Assembly (NCBI GenBank): GCA_007570945.1
Contig: RKSH01000236.1
Coordinates: 1-17,049 of the forward strand
Reading direction: 5' to 3'
DNA length: 17,049 nucleotides
Source: Gammaproteobacteria bacterium
GTDB taxonomy: Bacteria; Pseudomonadota; Gammaproteobacteria; Arenicellales; Spongiicolonaceae
The notes under the pieces: model-generated
Told to the model about the DNA's origin: nothing
What the model saw: only the letters and a program-made list of their open reading frames with translations
Databases searched by the model: none
Made by a program: the position numbers and the translations under genes
Part shown: piece by piece, positions 1 to 6,902 of the stretch
Layout: every line of letters starts with the position of its first letter
Numbering within the stretch: the first letter of the stretch is position 1

Positions 1-297
1 TTGCATGAGCGCGACCCACGCCTTGCGCGCGCCGAGCAGCATTCCCAGCCACGGCAGTTGCACCCGGTCCACCAGCGGCGCCCACAGCGCGTTCACCGCG
101 TACAGGGTGAACACCAAACCGAACAGTCCGATGGACGAGCGCGACAGGCCGTGCTCCTGCAGCCACAGCGTCAGGCACGAGCCGATAAGCACCCACGGCA
201 AGCCGCTGATAAAACCCAGCAGCAGAATGCGCGGCATGCGCGGGTCCCTGCATGCGCGCCATGCGGCCAGATAACCGCGCTCAGAGCTTGAAGTCAT
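1..297 (-). CDS. AmpG-like MFS permease, N-terminal part (runs off window)
   Basis: Read on the minus strand from ATG at 297, 99 codons stay open to the window edge. A short polar leader (MTSSSERGYLAAW) is followed by a first membrane helix (RILLLGFISGLPWVLIG, about residues 22-38). Then come LTLWLQEHGLSRSSIGLFG and the helix-loop ending LWAPLVDRVQLPW. This order (LGFxSGLP, then an L.AW/LWL segment, then IGLF, then LW(A/S)PL(V/M)DR) is that of the AmpG family, inner-membrane importers of cell-wall anhydromuropeptides for peptidoglycan recycling. The start overlaps the end of the exonuclease gene by 17 bases, so the two are probably co-transcribed. Only about a fifth of a normal AmpG is present, so the substrate is inferred from family resemblance. 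A shorter start at ATG 237 would drop the polar leader. Confidence 0.75.
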   Translation of the reverse strand, partial: MTSSSERGYLAAWRACRDPRMPRILLLGFISGLPWVLIGSCLTLWLQEHGLSRSSIGLFGLVFTLYAVNALWAPLVDRVQLPWLGMLLGARKAWVALMQ

Positions 298-1063
298 AAT
301 CAATCACCAGCGGCGCGTGGTCGGAAAACCGGCGCGCTTTGTAAATGCGCGCCCGCCGGGCGCGGGCGGCGAGGCCCGGCGTCGCCAACTGGTAGTCGAT
401 GCGCCAGCCCACGTTCTTCGCCCACGCCTGCCCGCGGTTGGACCACCAGGTGTACTGCCCGGCGCGCGGCTCCAAGGCGCGAAACACATCCACAAAGCCG
501 CATTCCTCCAGCAGCCAGTCCATCCACGCGCGCTCGGCGGGGAGAAAGCCGGAATGTTTTTGGTTGGCGCGCCAGTTCTTCAGGTCGATTTCCCGGTGGG
601 CGATGTTGATGTCGCCGCAAATCACGCACTCGCGGCGGCCCTTGCGCAGTTTGCGCAGCAGCGGTTTCATCCGCGCCAGCACATCGAATTTATACGCCTG
701 CCGCGCATCGCCGCTGGTGCCGGAGGGCATGTAGAGGGAAACCACGCTGAGGTTTTTGTAGTCGGCCTGCACCCAGCGTCCTTCCTCGTCAAAATCCCTC
801 CACGCCGCGCCGCCCAGCCCGCGGCGCAGGGCCTCCGGCTGCCGGCGGTGGTACAACGCGACGCCGCTGTAGCCTTTTTTTTGCGCGGCGCAAAAACATG
901 CGCCAAAGCCGGCCGGCGCAAACACCCGGTCGCCCAGTTGCGCCTCCTGCGCGCGGGTTTCCTGCAGGCACACCAGGTCGGCGCGCTGGCGGGCCAGCCA
1001 CGCATAGAATCCCTTGCGCGCCGCCGCGCGAATGCCGTTCAGGTTCAGGGTTATAATGCGCAA
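281..1063 (-). CDS. xthA: Exodeoxyribonuclease III (AP endonuclease family)
   Basis: A 260-residue protein of the exonuclease III / AP endonuclease fold, which cuts at abasic sites and degrades one strand of duplex DNA in base-excision repair. All catalytic positions are visible: N7 in LNLNGIRAA, E35 in LQETR, Y111, D151 and N153 in CGDINIAHREIDLKNW, D223 in WRIDYQL, and D248-H249 in FSDHAPLVIDYD. Length and spacing follow E. coli ExoIII (E34, D151, N153). The start is TTG at 1063, giving the canonical MRIITLNLNG. A GGGAGG Shine-Dalgarno (1072-1077) lies 8 bases upstream, against only 2 bases for the in-frame TTG at 1069. The gene is divergent from pyrE with 28 bases between starts. This is the position of crc in Pseudomonas, but Crc has lost these catalytic residues and this protein has not. 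Confidence 0.93.
   Translation of the reverse strand: MRIITLNLNGIRAAARKGFYAWLARQRADLVCLQETRAQEAQLGDRVFAPAGFGACFCAAQKKGYSGVALYHRRQPEALRRGLGGAAWRDFDEEGRWVQADYKNLSVVSLYMPSGTSGDARQAYKFDVLARMKPLLRKLRKGRRECVICGDINIAHREIDLKNWRANQKHSGFLPAERAWMDWLLEECGFVDVFRALEPRAGQYTWWSNRGQAWAKNVGWRIDYQLATPGLAARARRARIYKARRFSDHAPLVIDYDFKL
1052..1057 (+). promoter_or_regulatory. Candidate -10 box for pyrE operon
   Basis: A perfect TATAAT followed by GCGC lies 34 bases before the pyrE ATG, inside the first codons of the divergent xthA. The ten-base word TATAATGCGC recurs before the proton-channel gene at 3048. No convincing -35 is visible, so this rests on the -10 match and position alone. Confidence 0.4.
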
Positions 1064-1071
1064 GACCAAAA

Positions 1072-1077
1072 CCTCCC
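1072..1077 (-). promoter_or_regulatory. Shine-Dalgarno deciding the xthA TTG start
   Basis: On the minus strand this reads GGGAGG. It is 8 bases from TTG 1063 and 2 bases from TTG 1069. The better spacing selects the start that yields the family-typical N-terminus. Confidence 0.6.
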
Positions 1078-1091
1078 GCCCGCGGCGACCG

Positions 1092-1736
1092 ATGCCGGAC
1101 CACCGAAAACAATTTCTCGACTTCGCCGTGCGTTGCGGCGCGCTTAAGTTCGGACAGTTTACCCTGAAATCGGGCCGGCTCAGTCCCTATTTTTTCAACT
1201 CCGGCATGTTTCACAGCGGCGCGCAACTGGCGCGGCTGGCCGATTTTTACGCCGCCGCCATCGCGCGCCTGGTCGCCGGCGAGTTCATGCTGTTCGGCCC
1301 GGCCTACAAAGGCATTCCCCTCGCCGCCGCCACCGCCATGGCCCTGGCGCGCAACCACGGCCGCGATGTGAACTACGCCTTCAACCGCAAGGAGGGCAAG
1401 GACCACGGCGAGGGCGGCGTGCTGGTCGGCGCGGCCCTCCGCGGGCGGGTGGTGATTGTGGACGATGTGGTTACCGCCGGCGCCTCGCTGGCCGGGGCGG
1501 TGCGGCTCATTGAGGACGCCGGTGCCGTGCCGGCCGCCGTGGTGGTGGCGCTGGACCGCGAGGAGCACAAAAAAGACCAGGCCGCGGCGCTGCTGCAAAA
1601 ACACCGCGTGCCGCTGCATGCCGTGGCGCGCTTCCGCGACCTGCTGGAGTTTTTGTCCGCCGATGCGCGGCACAAAGAATCCCTCGCCGCCATGCGCGAA
1701 TACGCCGCGCGCCATGGCCTCGGCGCCGCGCCATGA
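1092..1736 (+). CDS. pyrE: Orotate phosphoribosyltransferase
   Basis: A 214-residue cytosolic enzyme that joins orotate to PRPP to give orotidine 5'-phosphate, the fifth step of UMP synthesis. The N-terminal GALKFGQFTLKSGRLSPYFFN is the typical dimer/active-site segment. FNRKEGKDHGEGG (about 98-110) is the mobile catalytic loop with K100, K103 and H105. RVVIVDDVVTAGAS (about 119-132) is the PRPP-binding motif. Length matches E. coli PyrE (213). I chose ATG 1092 because it gives MPDHRKQFLDFA, the usual start of the family. In-frame ATGs upstream (1014, 1032, 1056) would add basic residues with no counterpart. The stop overlaps the cca start (ATGA), so translation of the two is probably coupled. 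Confidence 0.95.
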   Translation: MPDHRKQFLDFAVRCGALKFGQFTLKSGRLSPYFFNSGMFHSGAQLARLADFYAAAIARLVAGEFMLFGPAYKGIPLAAATAMALARNHGRDVNYAFNRKEGKDHGEGGVLVGAALRGRVVIVDDVVTAGASLAGAVRLIEDAGAVPAAVVVALDREEHKKDQAAALLQKHRVPLHAVARFRDLLEFLSADARHKESLAAMREYAARHGLGAAP

Positions 1737-3007
1737 CGCGGCCGGCGGCGTCCCCGGAAAAACACCTGCGCCGTTACCTGGTCGGCGGCGCGGTGCGCGA
1801 CCAACTGCTCGGCCTGCCGGTCAAGGACCGCGACTGGGTGGTGGTGGGCGCCACGCCGCAGCGGATGCTTGGCCTAGGCTTCAAGCCGGTGGGCCGCGAC
1901 TTCCCGGTTTTTCTGCACCCGCACAGCGCCGAGCAGTATGCGCTGGCGCGCACCGAGCGCAAGTCGCGGCCGGGGCATGGCGGTTTTGTCTTCAACGCCT
2001 CCGCCGACGTCACCCTGGACCAGGATTTGGCGCGCCGCGACCTCACCATCAACGCCATCGCCGTCGCCGAGTGCGGCGAGGTGGTGGACCCGTTCGGCGG
2101 CCGCGCCGACATTGAACGCCGCGTCCTGCGCCATGTGACCGGCGCCTTCGGTGAAGACCCGCTGCGCGTGCTGCGCGTCGCCCGGCTGTATGCGCGCTAC
2201 GCCGGGCTGGGCTTTCGCATCAGCGCCGGCACCGTGCGGCTCATGCGCGGCATGGTGGACAGCGGCGAGGTGGACGCGCTGACCCCGGCGCGGGTGTGGG
2301 CCGAATTGCATGACGCGCTGGGCGGGGAAAAACCGTCGCTGTTCTTTCGCGCGTTGCGCGAGTGCGGCGCGCTGGCGCGGGTGTTCCCGGAGGTGAACGC
2401 GCTGTTCGGCGTGCCGCAGCCGCCGCGCCACCATCCGGAAGTGGACAGCGGCGAGCACACGTTGCTGGCGCTGGACCGCGCCGCCGCCCTCACCGACGAC
2501 CGCGTGACGCGCTTTGCCGTCCTCACCCACGACCTCGGCAAGGCGCTGACGCCCAAAGACAAGTGGCCGCGCCACCACGGCCATGAGTTGCACGGCCTGC
2601 AGCCGCTGCGCGAGATGTGCGAGCGCCTGTGCGCGCCCACGGTGTTCCGCCGCACCGCGCAAAAAGTGTGCCGCCTGCACCTGCACATGCACCGCCTGTG
2701 CGAGTTGCGCGCCGCAACGGTGGTGCGGGTTTTGGAATCGCTGGACGCCTTCCGCAACCCGCAAAACGTCGCCCGCTTCACCGATGCCTGCCAGGCCGAC
2801 GCCCAGGGCCGGCGCGGTTTTGCAAACCAGCCGTATCCGCAGCGCGAACAATTGCAAACTTTGTTCACCGCCGCGCAAAACATCGACGGCGCCGCGGTGG
2901 TTGCATCCTGCGCAACGGATGACCCCGGCCAGGCCATCCGCCGCGCCCGCGCGGCCCAGGTGCGCCGGGCGCAAAAAGCCATGCGGCCAAAACCCGCCCC
3001 CGGTTAA
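1733..3007 (+). CDS. cca: CCA-adding tRNA nucleotidyltransferase with HD domain
   Basis: A 424-residue class II tRNA nucleotidyltransferase that builds or repairs the 3' CCA of tRNAs from CTP and ATP without a template. In order: YLVGGAVRDQLLG (15-27), the catalytic DRD pair (D32, D34) in KDRDWVVVGA, RRDLTINAIA (101-110), DPFGGRADIERRVLRHV (119-135) and the nucleotide-selecting DPLRVLRVARLYAR (142-155). A C-terminal HD phosphohydrolase domain is marked by H242, HDLGK (266-270) and HHGHELHG, as in gammaproteobacterial Cca, where it gives 2',3'-cyclic phosphodiesterase and phosphatase activity. Length is close to E. coli Cca (412). The start overlaps the pyrE stop by 4 bases. A GC hairpin follows the stop codon. 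Confidence 0.94.
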   Translation: MTRPAASPEKHLRRYLVGGAVRDQLLGLPVKDRDWVVVGATPQRMLGLGFKPVGRDFPVFLHPHSAEQYALARTERKSRPGHGGFVFNASADVTLDQDLARRDLTINAIAVAECGEVVDPFGGRADIERRVLRHVTGAFGEDPLRVLRVARLYARYAGLGFRISAGTVRLMRGMVDSGEVDALTPARVWAELHDALGGEKPSLFFRALRECGALARVFPEVNALFGVPQPPRHHPEVDSGEHTLLALDRAAALTDDRVTRFAVLTHDLGKALTPKDKWPRHHGHELHGLQPLREMCERLCAPTVFRRTAQKVCRLHLHMHRLCELRAATVVRVLESLDAFRNPQNVARFTDACQADAQGRRGFANQPYPQREQLQTLFTAAQNIDGAAVVASCATDDPGQAIRRARAAQVRRAQKAMRPKPAPG

Positions 3008-3010
3008 ACC

Positions 3011-3036
3011 GCCGCCGCCTCGGCCCGGGCGGCGGC
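3011..3036 (+). terminator. GC-rich hairpin after cca (weak terminator or attenuator)
   Basis: A perfect nine-base inverted repeat (GCCGCCGCC at 3011-3019, GGCGGCGGC at 3028-3036) with an 8-base loop starts 4 bases after the cca stop. No T-run follows, so it is not a standard intrinsic terminator. It could slow or partly stop transcription, or protect a 3' end. Confidence 0.3.
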
Positions 3037-3047
3037 GCAACATGCGC

Positions 3048-3053
3048 TATAAT
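3048..3053 (+). promoter_or_regulatory. Candidate -10 box for the proton-channel gene
   Basis: A perfect TATAAT followed by GCGC, 43 bases before the ATG at 3096 and just after the hairpin. The box sits in a small direct repeat, ATGCGC-TATA-ATGCGC (3042-3057). No -35 stands out at normal spacing. It lies in the only real gap of the pyrE-parB gene run, which supports a promoter here. Confidence 0.45.
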
Positions 3054-3095
3054 GCGCCCCCGTTTCACTGCCGCCGCCATCGCGCCGGAGATTTT

Positions 3096-4043
3096 ATGCA
3101 TACACCCAAGTCTTCCCGGGTCAGCCTCACGGTGCTGGTGCAGTTGGCCTGCGCCGGGGCGGCGGCCCTGTTGCTGGCCGCCTGGCAGGCCGATTTTTTG
3201 CTCGGGCTATACACCGAAAACCAGGCCGGGCGCGTCGGCTATTTTATTAACGGCGCCATCGCGCTGTTGTTTTTGTGCGGCATCGCGCGGGTGGCCTGGC
3301 TGCTGCTGCGCTACCACGGCGAGGAGCGGGCGGTGAACATTTTTGTGCACAACCTGCGCACGTTGGTGGAGCCGCCGGTGCGCGGCGTGGATGGGAGCGC
3401 CATCATCGCCGCGCGCTATGCGACGTTGAACGAGATGTATGAGCGGCGCGCGGTGATTAACCACAGCGCGCTGGCCGCCACGCTGCTGGCCGGCGAGTCC
3501 GGCAAGGTGAGTTTCCCGCGTTTTGTGAACAACATTCTCATCCTCACCGGCGTGTTCGGCACCATCGTGTCGCTGTCCATCGCGCTGCTCGGCGCCTCGG
3601 ACATGATTACCTCCACCACCGAGTTGGGCGGCCTCGGCACCGTCATTCAAGGCATGTCCACCGCGCTGTCCACCACCATCACCGCCATTCTGGCCTTTCT
3701 GTTCTTCGGCTATTTCTACCTGCGGCTGCAGGATGTGCAGACGTCCTTTTTGGCGCGGGTGGAGCATGTCACCGCCACCCTGCTGCTGCCGCGCTTCCAG
3801 CACGCGCCGGAGTCGGTGATTAACGACTATTCCGACATGCTGCATTCGGTGGGCGATTTGGTGAACCGTTTCAGCGTCATTCAGGACGCGCTGCTCGACA
3901 CCCAGAAGAACGTGGATGCGCTGCTGGGCGCCCTGCACAGCGAGATTCCCCAGGGCCGCGCGGCGCTGGATGAAATCGTGCAATTGCTGCGCAGCGGCTT
4001 CCGTTTGCGCGACGAGGCGGAGGGCGACGGTGGCCGCCGCTGA
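3096..4043 (+). CDS. MotA/TolQ/ExbB-type proton channel protein
   Basis: A 315-residue inner-membrane protein. Four hydrophobic helices are visible at about 8-31, 46-72, 143-167 and 179-208. Between helices 2 and 3 lies a roughly 70-residue cytoplasmic domain, as in MotA. Helices 3 and 4 carry the family signature LTGVFGTIVSLSIALLG and GLGTVIQGMSTALSTTIT, with the polar TT of the ion path. After helix 4 a roughly 105-residue, mostly helical cytoplasmic tail (IQDALLDTQKNVDALLGAL and on) follows. Start ATG 3096 has GGAG (3087-3090) 5 bases upstream. The end overlaps the next gene by 14 bases, so the two are made together as channel (A) and anchor (B) subunits. Four helices and the tail are closer to MotA or ZorA than to TolQ/ExbB (three helices). 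No flagellar, Tol, Ton or Zorya genes are nearby, so the work done by the motor is unknown. Confidence 0.82.
   Translation: MHTPKSSRVSLTVLVQLACAGAAALLLAAWQADFLLGLYTENQAGRVGYFINGAIALLFLCGIARVAWLLLRYHGEERAVNIFVHNLRTLVEPPVRGVDGSAIIAARYATLNEMYERRAVINHSALAATLLAGESGKVSFPRFVNNILILTGVFGTIVSLSIALLGASDMITSTTELGGLGTVIQGMSTALSTTITAILAFLFFGYFYLRLQDVQTSFLARVEHVTATLLLPRFQHAPESVINDYSDMLHSVGDLVNRFSVIQDALLDTQKNVDALLGALHSEIPQGRAALDEIVQLLRSGFRLRDEAEGDGGRR
4019..4024 (+). promoter_or_regulatory. Shine-Dalgarno deciding the GTG start at 4030
   Basis: GGAGGG lies inside the end of the channel gene, 5 bases before GTG 4030. It fixes the start of the partner gene inside its neighbour. Confidence 0.55.
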
Positions 4044-5025
4044 ACCCGCCGGCGGGTTTGTTGACCTGCGCGTCCGCGGGCGCCACGAGGGCAGCCACAG
4101 CGACGACAGCGTGTGGCCGTCGTTCACCGACATCATGACGGTGGTGGTGATGATTTTCCTGATGGCGCTGGTGGTCATCCTCATCCGCAACGTGGAATTG
4201 GTGCGCGCCGAGCGCGACGCCACCGCCGGCCGCATCGTCTTGGAGCGGCGGCTTAGCCAAATGGAGCGCAGCATCGCCGACATTCGCGTCCGCCTGTTGC
4301 GCGCGCAAGGCGAGCGCGACGCCACCGCCACCCGCCTGGCCGCCAGCCGCGAGGAGGCCCGCGCGCTGACCAACGACCTGCTGGCGCTGCGCCTGGTGCG
4401 CGACCAGTTGCAGCGCAGCCGCGATGAGTTGCTGGCGCAAAACCGCGCCCTAGGCCGCGACTTTGAAGGCGCGCAACAGAGCATCGGCGACCTGGAGCGG
4501 CAGAAGCAGGCGCTGGCCCTGGAAATCACCGCGCTGCAGGAGGAGCGCGCCCGGCTGCAACGTGAAAAGCTCGCCGCCGAGGCCGAGGCCGAGGAAAGCG
4601 GCCGGCGCTTTGACCTGCTGAGCGCGGTGTATGCCGGGCTGGAGACCGAGAAGTTGAGCCTGGAGGAGCGCGCCGACCTGCTGGAGCAAAAATTAGGCGC
4701 GCTGCAGGAGCAGCACTCCGCGCTGCAAACCGAATACGAGCGCCTGGTGGGCCTGGCGCGCAGCGAGATTGGGCGGGTGGTGGTGCGCATTCGCTACCGC
4801 GCCGAGGGCGGGGCGCGGCTGATTCAACTGGAAGAGCCCGGCGCCGCCGGCTTCACCGAGGTCGGCCGCGCCGAGATGGAGGCGCGCCTTGAGGCGCTCA
4901 GCCGCGCGCACCCGCAAAACCTGTACACCAAAATCATCATTCCCGAAGACAGCGGCCTGTCGTACAGCGAGGCGCTGGAATTCACCCAGGACGTGCTGCG
5001 CAAATACGACTACTACTACCAGTGA
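4030..5025 (+). CDS. MotB/ExbD-like stator partner with long coiled coil
   Basis: 331 residues from GTG 4030. A short polar N-terminus is followed by one membrane helix, SFTDIMTVVVMIFLMALVV (31-49), holding Asp34. A single transmembrane Asp after a W.SF/TD motif is the proton-carrying residue of MotB, ZorB and ExbD. After the helix, residues about 55-245 are almost unbroken charged heptads (for example LERQKQALALEITALQEER), predicted as one long coiled coil on the periplasmic side. The last 85 residues form a compact domain (GRVVVRIRYR ... LYTKIIIPEDSGLSYSEALEF ... DVLRKYDYYYQ) that looks more like the ExbD/TolR C-terminus than the OmpA peptidoglycan-binding domain, though I see no clear match to either. 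It overlaps the channel gene by 14 bases, and its stop is shared with the mnmG start (GTGA). The function is unknown. A proton-driven stator role is inferred. Confidence 0.78.
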   Translation: MAAAEPAGGFVDLRVRGRHEGSHSDDSVWPSFTDIMTVVVMIFLMALVVILIRNVELVRAERDATAGRIVLERRLSQMERSIADIRVRLLRAQGERDATATRLAASREEARALTNDLLALRLVRDQLQRSRDELLAQNRALGRDFEGAQQSIGDLERQKQALALEITALQEERARLQREKLAAEAEAEESGRRFDLLSAVYAGLETEKLSLEERADLLEQKLGALQEQHSALQTEYERLVGLARSEIGRVVVRIRYRAEGGARLIQLEEPGAAGFTEVGRAEMEARLEALSRAHPQNLYTKIIIPEDSGLSYSEALEFTQDVLRKYDYYYQ

Positions 5026-6902
5026 AATACCCGCGCCATTTTTCGGTCATCGTCATCGGCGGCGGCCACGCCGGCGTGGAGGCCGCGGCGGCCTCGGCGC
5101 GCATGGGCATGTCCACCGCGCTGCTCACCCACAGCCTCGAGACCATCGGCCAGCTGTCGTGCAACCCGGCCATCGGCGGCGTCGGCAAGGGCCACATGGT
5201 GCGCGAGGTGGACGCGCTGGGCGGCGTGATGGGCGGTTGCGCCGACCGCGCCGGCATCCAGTTCCGCACCCTGAACGCCGGCAAAGGCCTTGCGGTGCGC
5301 GCCACCCGCGGGCAGATGGACCGCGCGCTGTACCGCCGCGCCGTCCGCCGCGCGGTGGAGGGCGAGGAAAACCTGGCGCTGTTTCAAGGCGAGGTCTGCG
5401 GCCTTGGCGAAAGCGGCGGCCGCGCCACCGGCGCGGTGACCAAGGACGGCGTACAGTTTTGCGGCGACTGCGTGGTGCTCACCGCCGGCACCTTCCTCGG
5501 CGGCCGCATGCACGTGGGCCCGCAAAGTTCCCCCGGCGGCCGCGCCGGCGACCCGCCGTCCGATGCCCTGGCCGAAAAGTTGCGCGGCGGGCCCTTTCGC
5601 GTCGGCCGGCTGAAGACCGGCACGCCGCCGCGGCTGGACGGCCGCACCATTGACTTCGCCGCCCTCGCCCCGCAGCCGGGCGATTCGCCGCCGCCGTTTT
5701 TTTCTTTTATGCGCGAGGCCGCCGCCCGCCCGCGCCAGGTGGAGTGCCACATCACCCACACCAACCCGCGCACCCACGACATTGTCCGCGCCAACCTTGC
5801 GCGCTCCCCCATGTTCACCGGCGCCATCAGCGGCGCCGGGCCGCGCTACTGCCCGTCGGTGGAGGACAAGGTGGTGCGCTTCGCCGGCAAAACCGCGCAC
5901 CAGATTTTTGTCGAGCCGGAAGGACTGGACACCCGCGAGATTTACCCCAACGGCATCTCCACCAGTTTGCCCTTTGATGCGCAGTGGGCGATGGTGCGCA
6001 GCATTCGCGGCTTTGAGCGCGCCCGCATCACGCGGCCGGGCTACGCCATTGAGTATGATTTTTTCGACCCCCGCGACTTGCGCCCGGGCCTTGAGAGCGG
6101 CGGCCTGGACAATCTGTTCTTCGCCGGCCAGATTAACGGCACCACCGGCTACGAGGAGGCCGCCGGCCAGGGCCTGATTGCCGGCATCAACGCCGCCCTG
6201 CGGGCGCGCGGCGATGCGCCGTGGCAGCCGCGCCGCGACCAGGCCTACATCGGCGTGATGTTGGACGACCTGGCCACGCGCGGCGCCAGCGAGCCGTACC
6301 GCATGTTCACCTCGCGCGCCGAATACCGCCTGCTGTTGCGCGAGGACAACGCCGACCTGCGCCTCACCGACATCGGCCGCCGGCTGGGGCTGGTGGGCGA
6401 CGCGCGCTGGCGGCGCTTCGACCAAAAACGCGCCGCCGTGGCCCGCGAGCAGGAGCGGCTGAAGGAGGTGTGGGTGAGGCCCGCCGCCGCCGCCGCCGTG
6501 GAGGCCGCGCTGGGCCGGCCGCTGTCCCGCGAGTCGCGCGCCGCCGATTTGCTGCGCCGCCCCGGCGTCACCTACCGCGACCTGGTGAAACTGCCGGCGG
6601 TGGGCCCCGGCGTCGGCGACGCCGAGGTCGCCGCGCAGGTGGAGGTGCAGGCGCGCTATGACGGCTACCTGCGCCGCCAGCGGCAGGAAATCGCCCGCCA
6701 GCGGCGCCACGAGGAAACCGCGCTGCCGGCCGGGCTGGACTACCGTGACGTCACCGGCCTCAGCGCCGAGGCCGCGCAAAAATTGAACGCCCACCGCCCG
6801 GCCACCGTCGGCCAGGCGGCGCGCATGGACGGCGTGACGCCGGCCGCGGTGTCGCTGTTGCTGGTGCACTTGAAGAAGCGCGCGCTCCGCCAGGCGGCGT
6901 GA
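5022..6902 (+). CDS. mnmG: tRNA uridine-5-carboxymethylaminomethyl modification enzyme MnmG
   Basis: A 626-residue FAD protein (E. coli MnmG is 629) that works with MnmE to install the cmnm5 group on wobble U34 of several tRNAs. The FAD motif is IVIGGGHAGVEAA (10-22). SCNPAIGGVGKGH (46-58) carries the conserved Cys. Further diagnostic blocks are TAGTFLGGRMHVG, GRLKTGTPPRLD, GPRYCPSVEDKVVRF, EIYPNGISTSLPFD and GQINGTTGYEEAAGQG, and the C-terminal helical MnmE-binding region ends GVTPAAVSLLLVHLKK. The start is GTG 5022 inside the stop of the preceding gene. There is no Shine-Dalgarno in front of it, so expression probably depends on translational coupling. One block is unusual: LNAGKGLAVRATRGQ (about 84-98) where the family normally has KGPAV and RAQ. 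Confidence 0.97.
   Translation: MKYPRHFSVIVIGGGHAGVEAAAASARMGMSTALLTHSLETIGQLSCNPAIGGVGKGHMVREVDALGGVMGGCADRAGIQFRTLNAGKGLAVRATRGQMDRALYRRAVRRAVEGEENLALFQGEVCGLGESGGRATGAVTKDGVQFCGDCVVLTAGTFLGGRMHVGPQSSPGGRAGDPPSDALAEKLRGGPFRVGRLKTGTPPRLDGRTIDFAALAPQPGDSPPPFFSFMREAAARPRQVECHITHTNPRTHDIVRANLARSPMFTGAISGAGPRYCPSVEDKVVRFAGKTAHQIFVEPEGLDTREIYPNGISTSLPFDAQWAMVRSIRGFERARITRPGYAIEYDFFDPRDLRPGLESGGLDNLFFAGQINGTTGYEEAAGQGLIAGINAALRARGDAPWQPRRDQAYIGVMLDDLATRGASEPYRMFTSRAEYRLLLREDNADLRLTDIGRRLGLVGDARWRRFDQKRAAVAREQERLKEVWVRPAAAAAVEAALGRPLSRESRAADLLRRPGVTYRDLVKLPAVGPGVGDAEVAAQVEVQARYDGYLRRQRQEIARQRRHEETALPAGLDYRDVTGLSAEAAQKLNAHRPATVGQAARMDGVTPAAVSLLLVHLKKRALRQAA

Noticed and set aside
1207..1214. TGTTTCAC resembling half of a parS site
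   Set aside because: The second half (GTGAAACA) is absent, and the bases encode the conserved MFHSG segment of PyrE. No full parS was found in the window.
1874..3043. 389-codon open frame opposite cca
   Set aside because: Shadow of cca: no domain, His/Ala/Gln/Arg-rich composition, no ribosome site.
3207..4790. 527-codon open frame on the minus strand
   Set aside because: It spans two real plus-strand genes. Its Arg/Ser-rich, low-complexity product is typical of antisense shadows in high-GC DNA.
3096..5025. Zorya defence system (ZorA/ZorB)
   Set aside because: The A subunit lacks the long cytoplasmic ZorA tail, the B subunit lacks an OmpA-type domain, and no ZorC, ZorD or ZorE gene is present. 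The context is housekeeping.
5016..6869. 617-codon open frame on the minus strand
   Set aside because: It is the mirror of mnmG in a G/C-rich codon pattern, has no recognisable domain and contradicts a textbook gene on the other strand.
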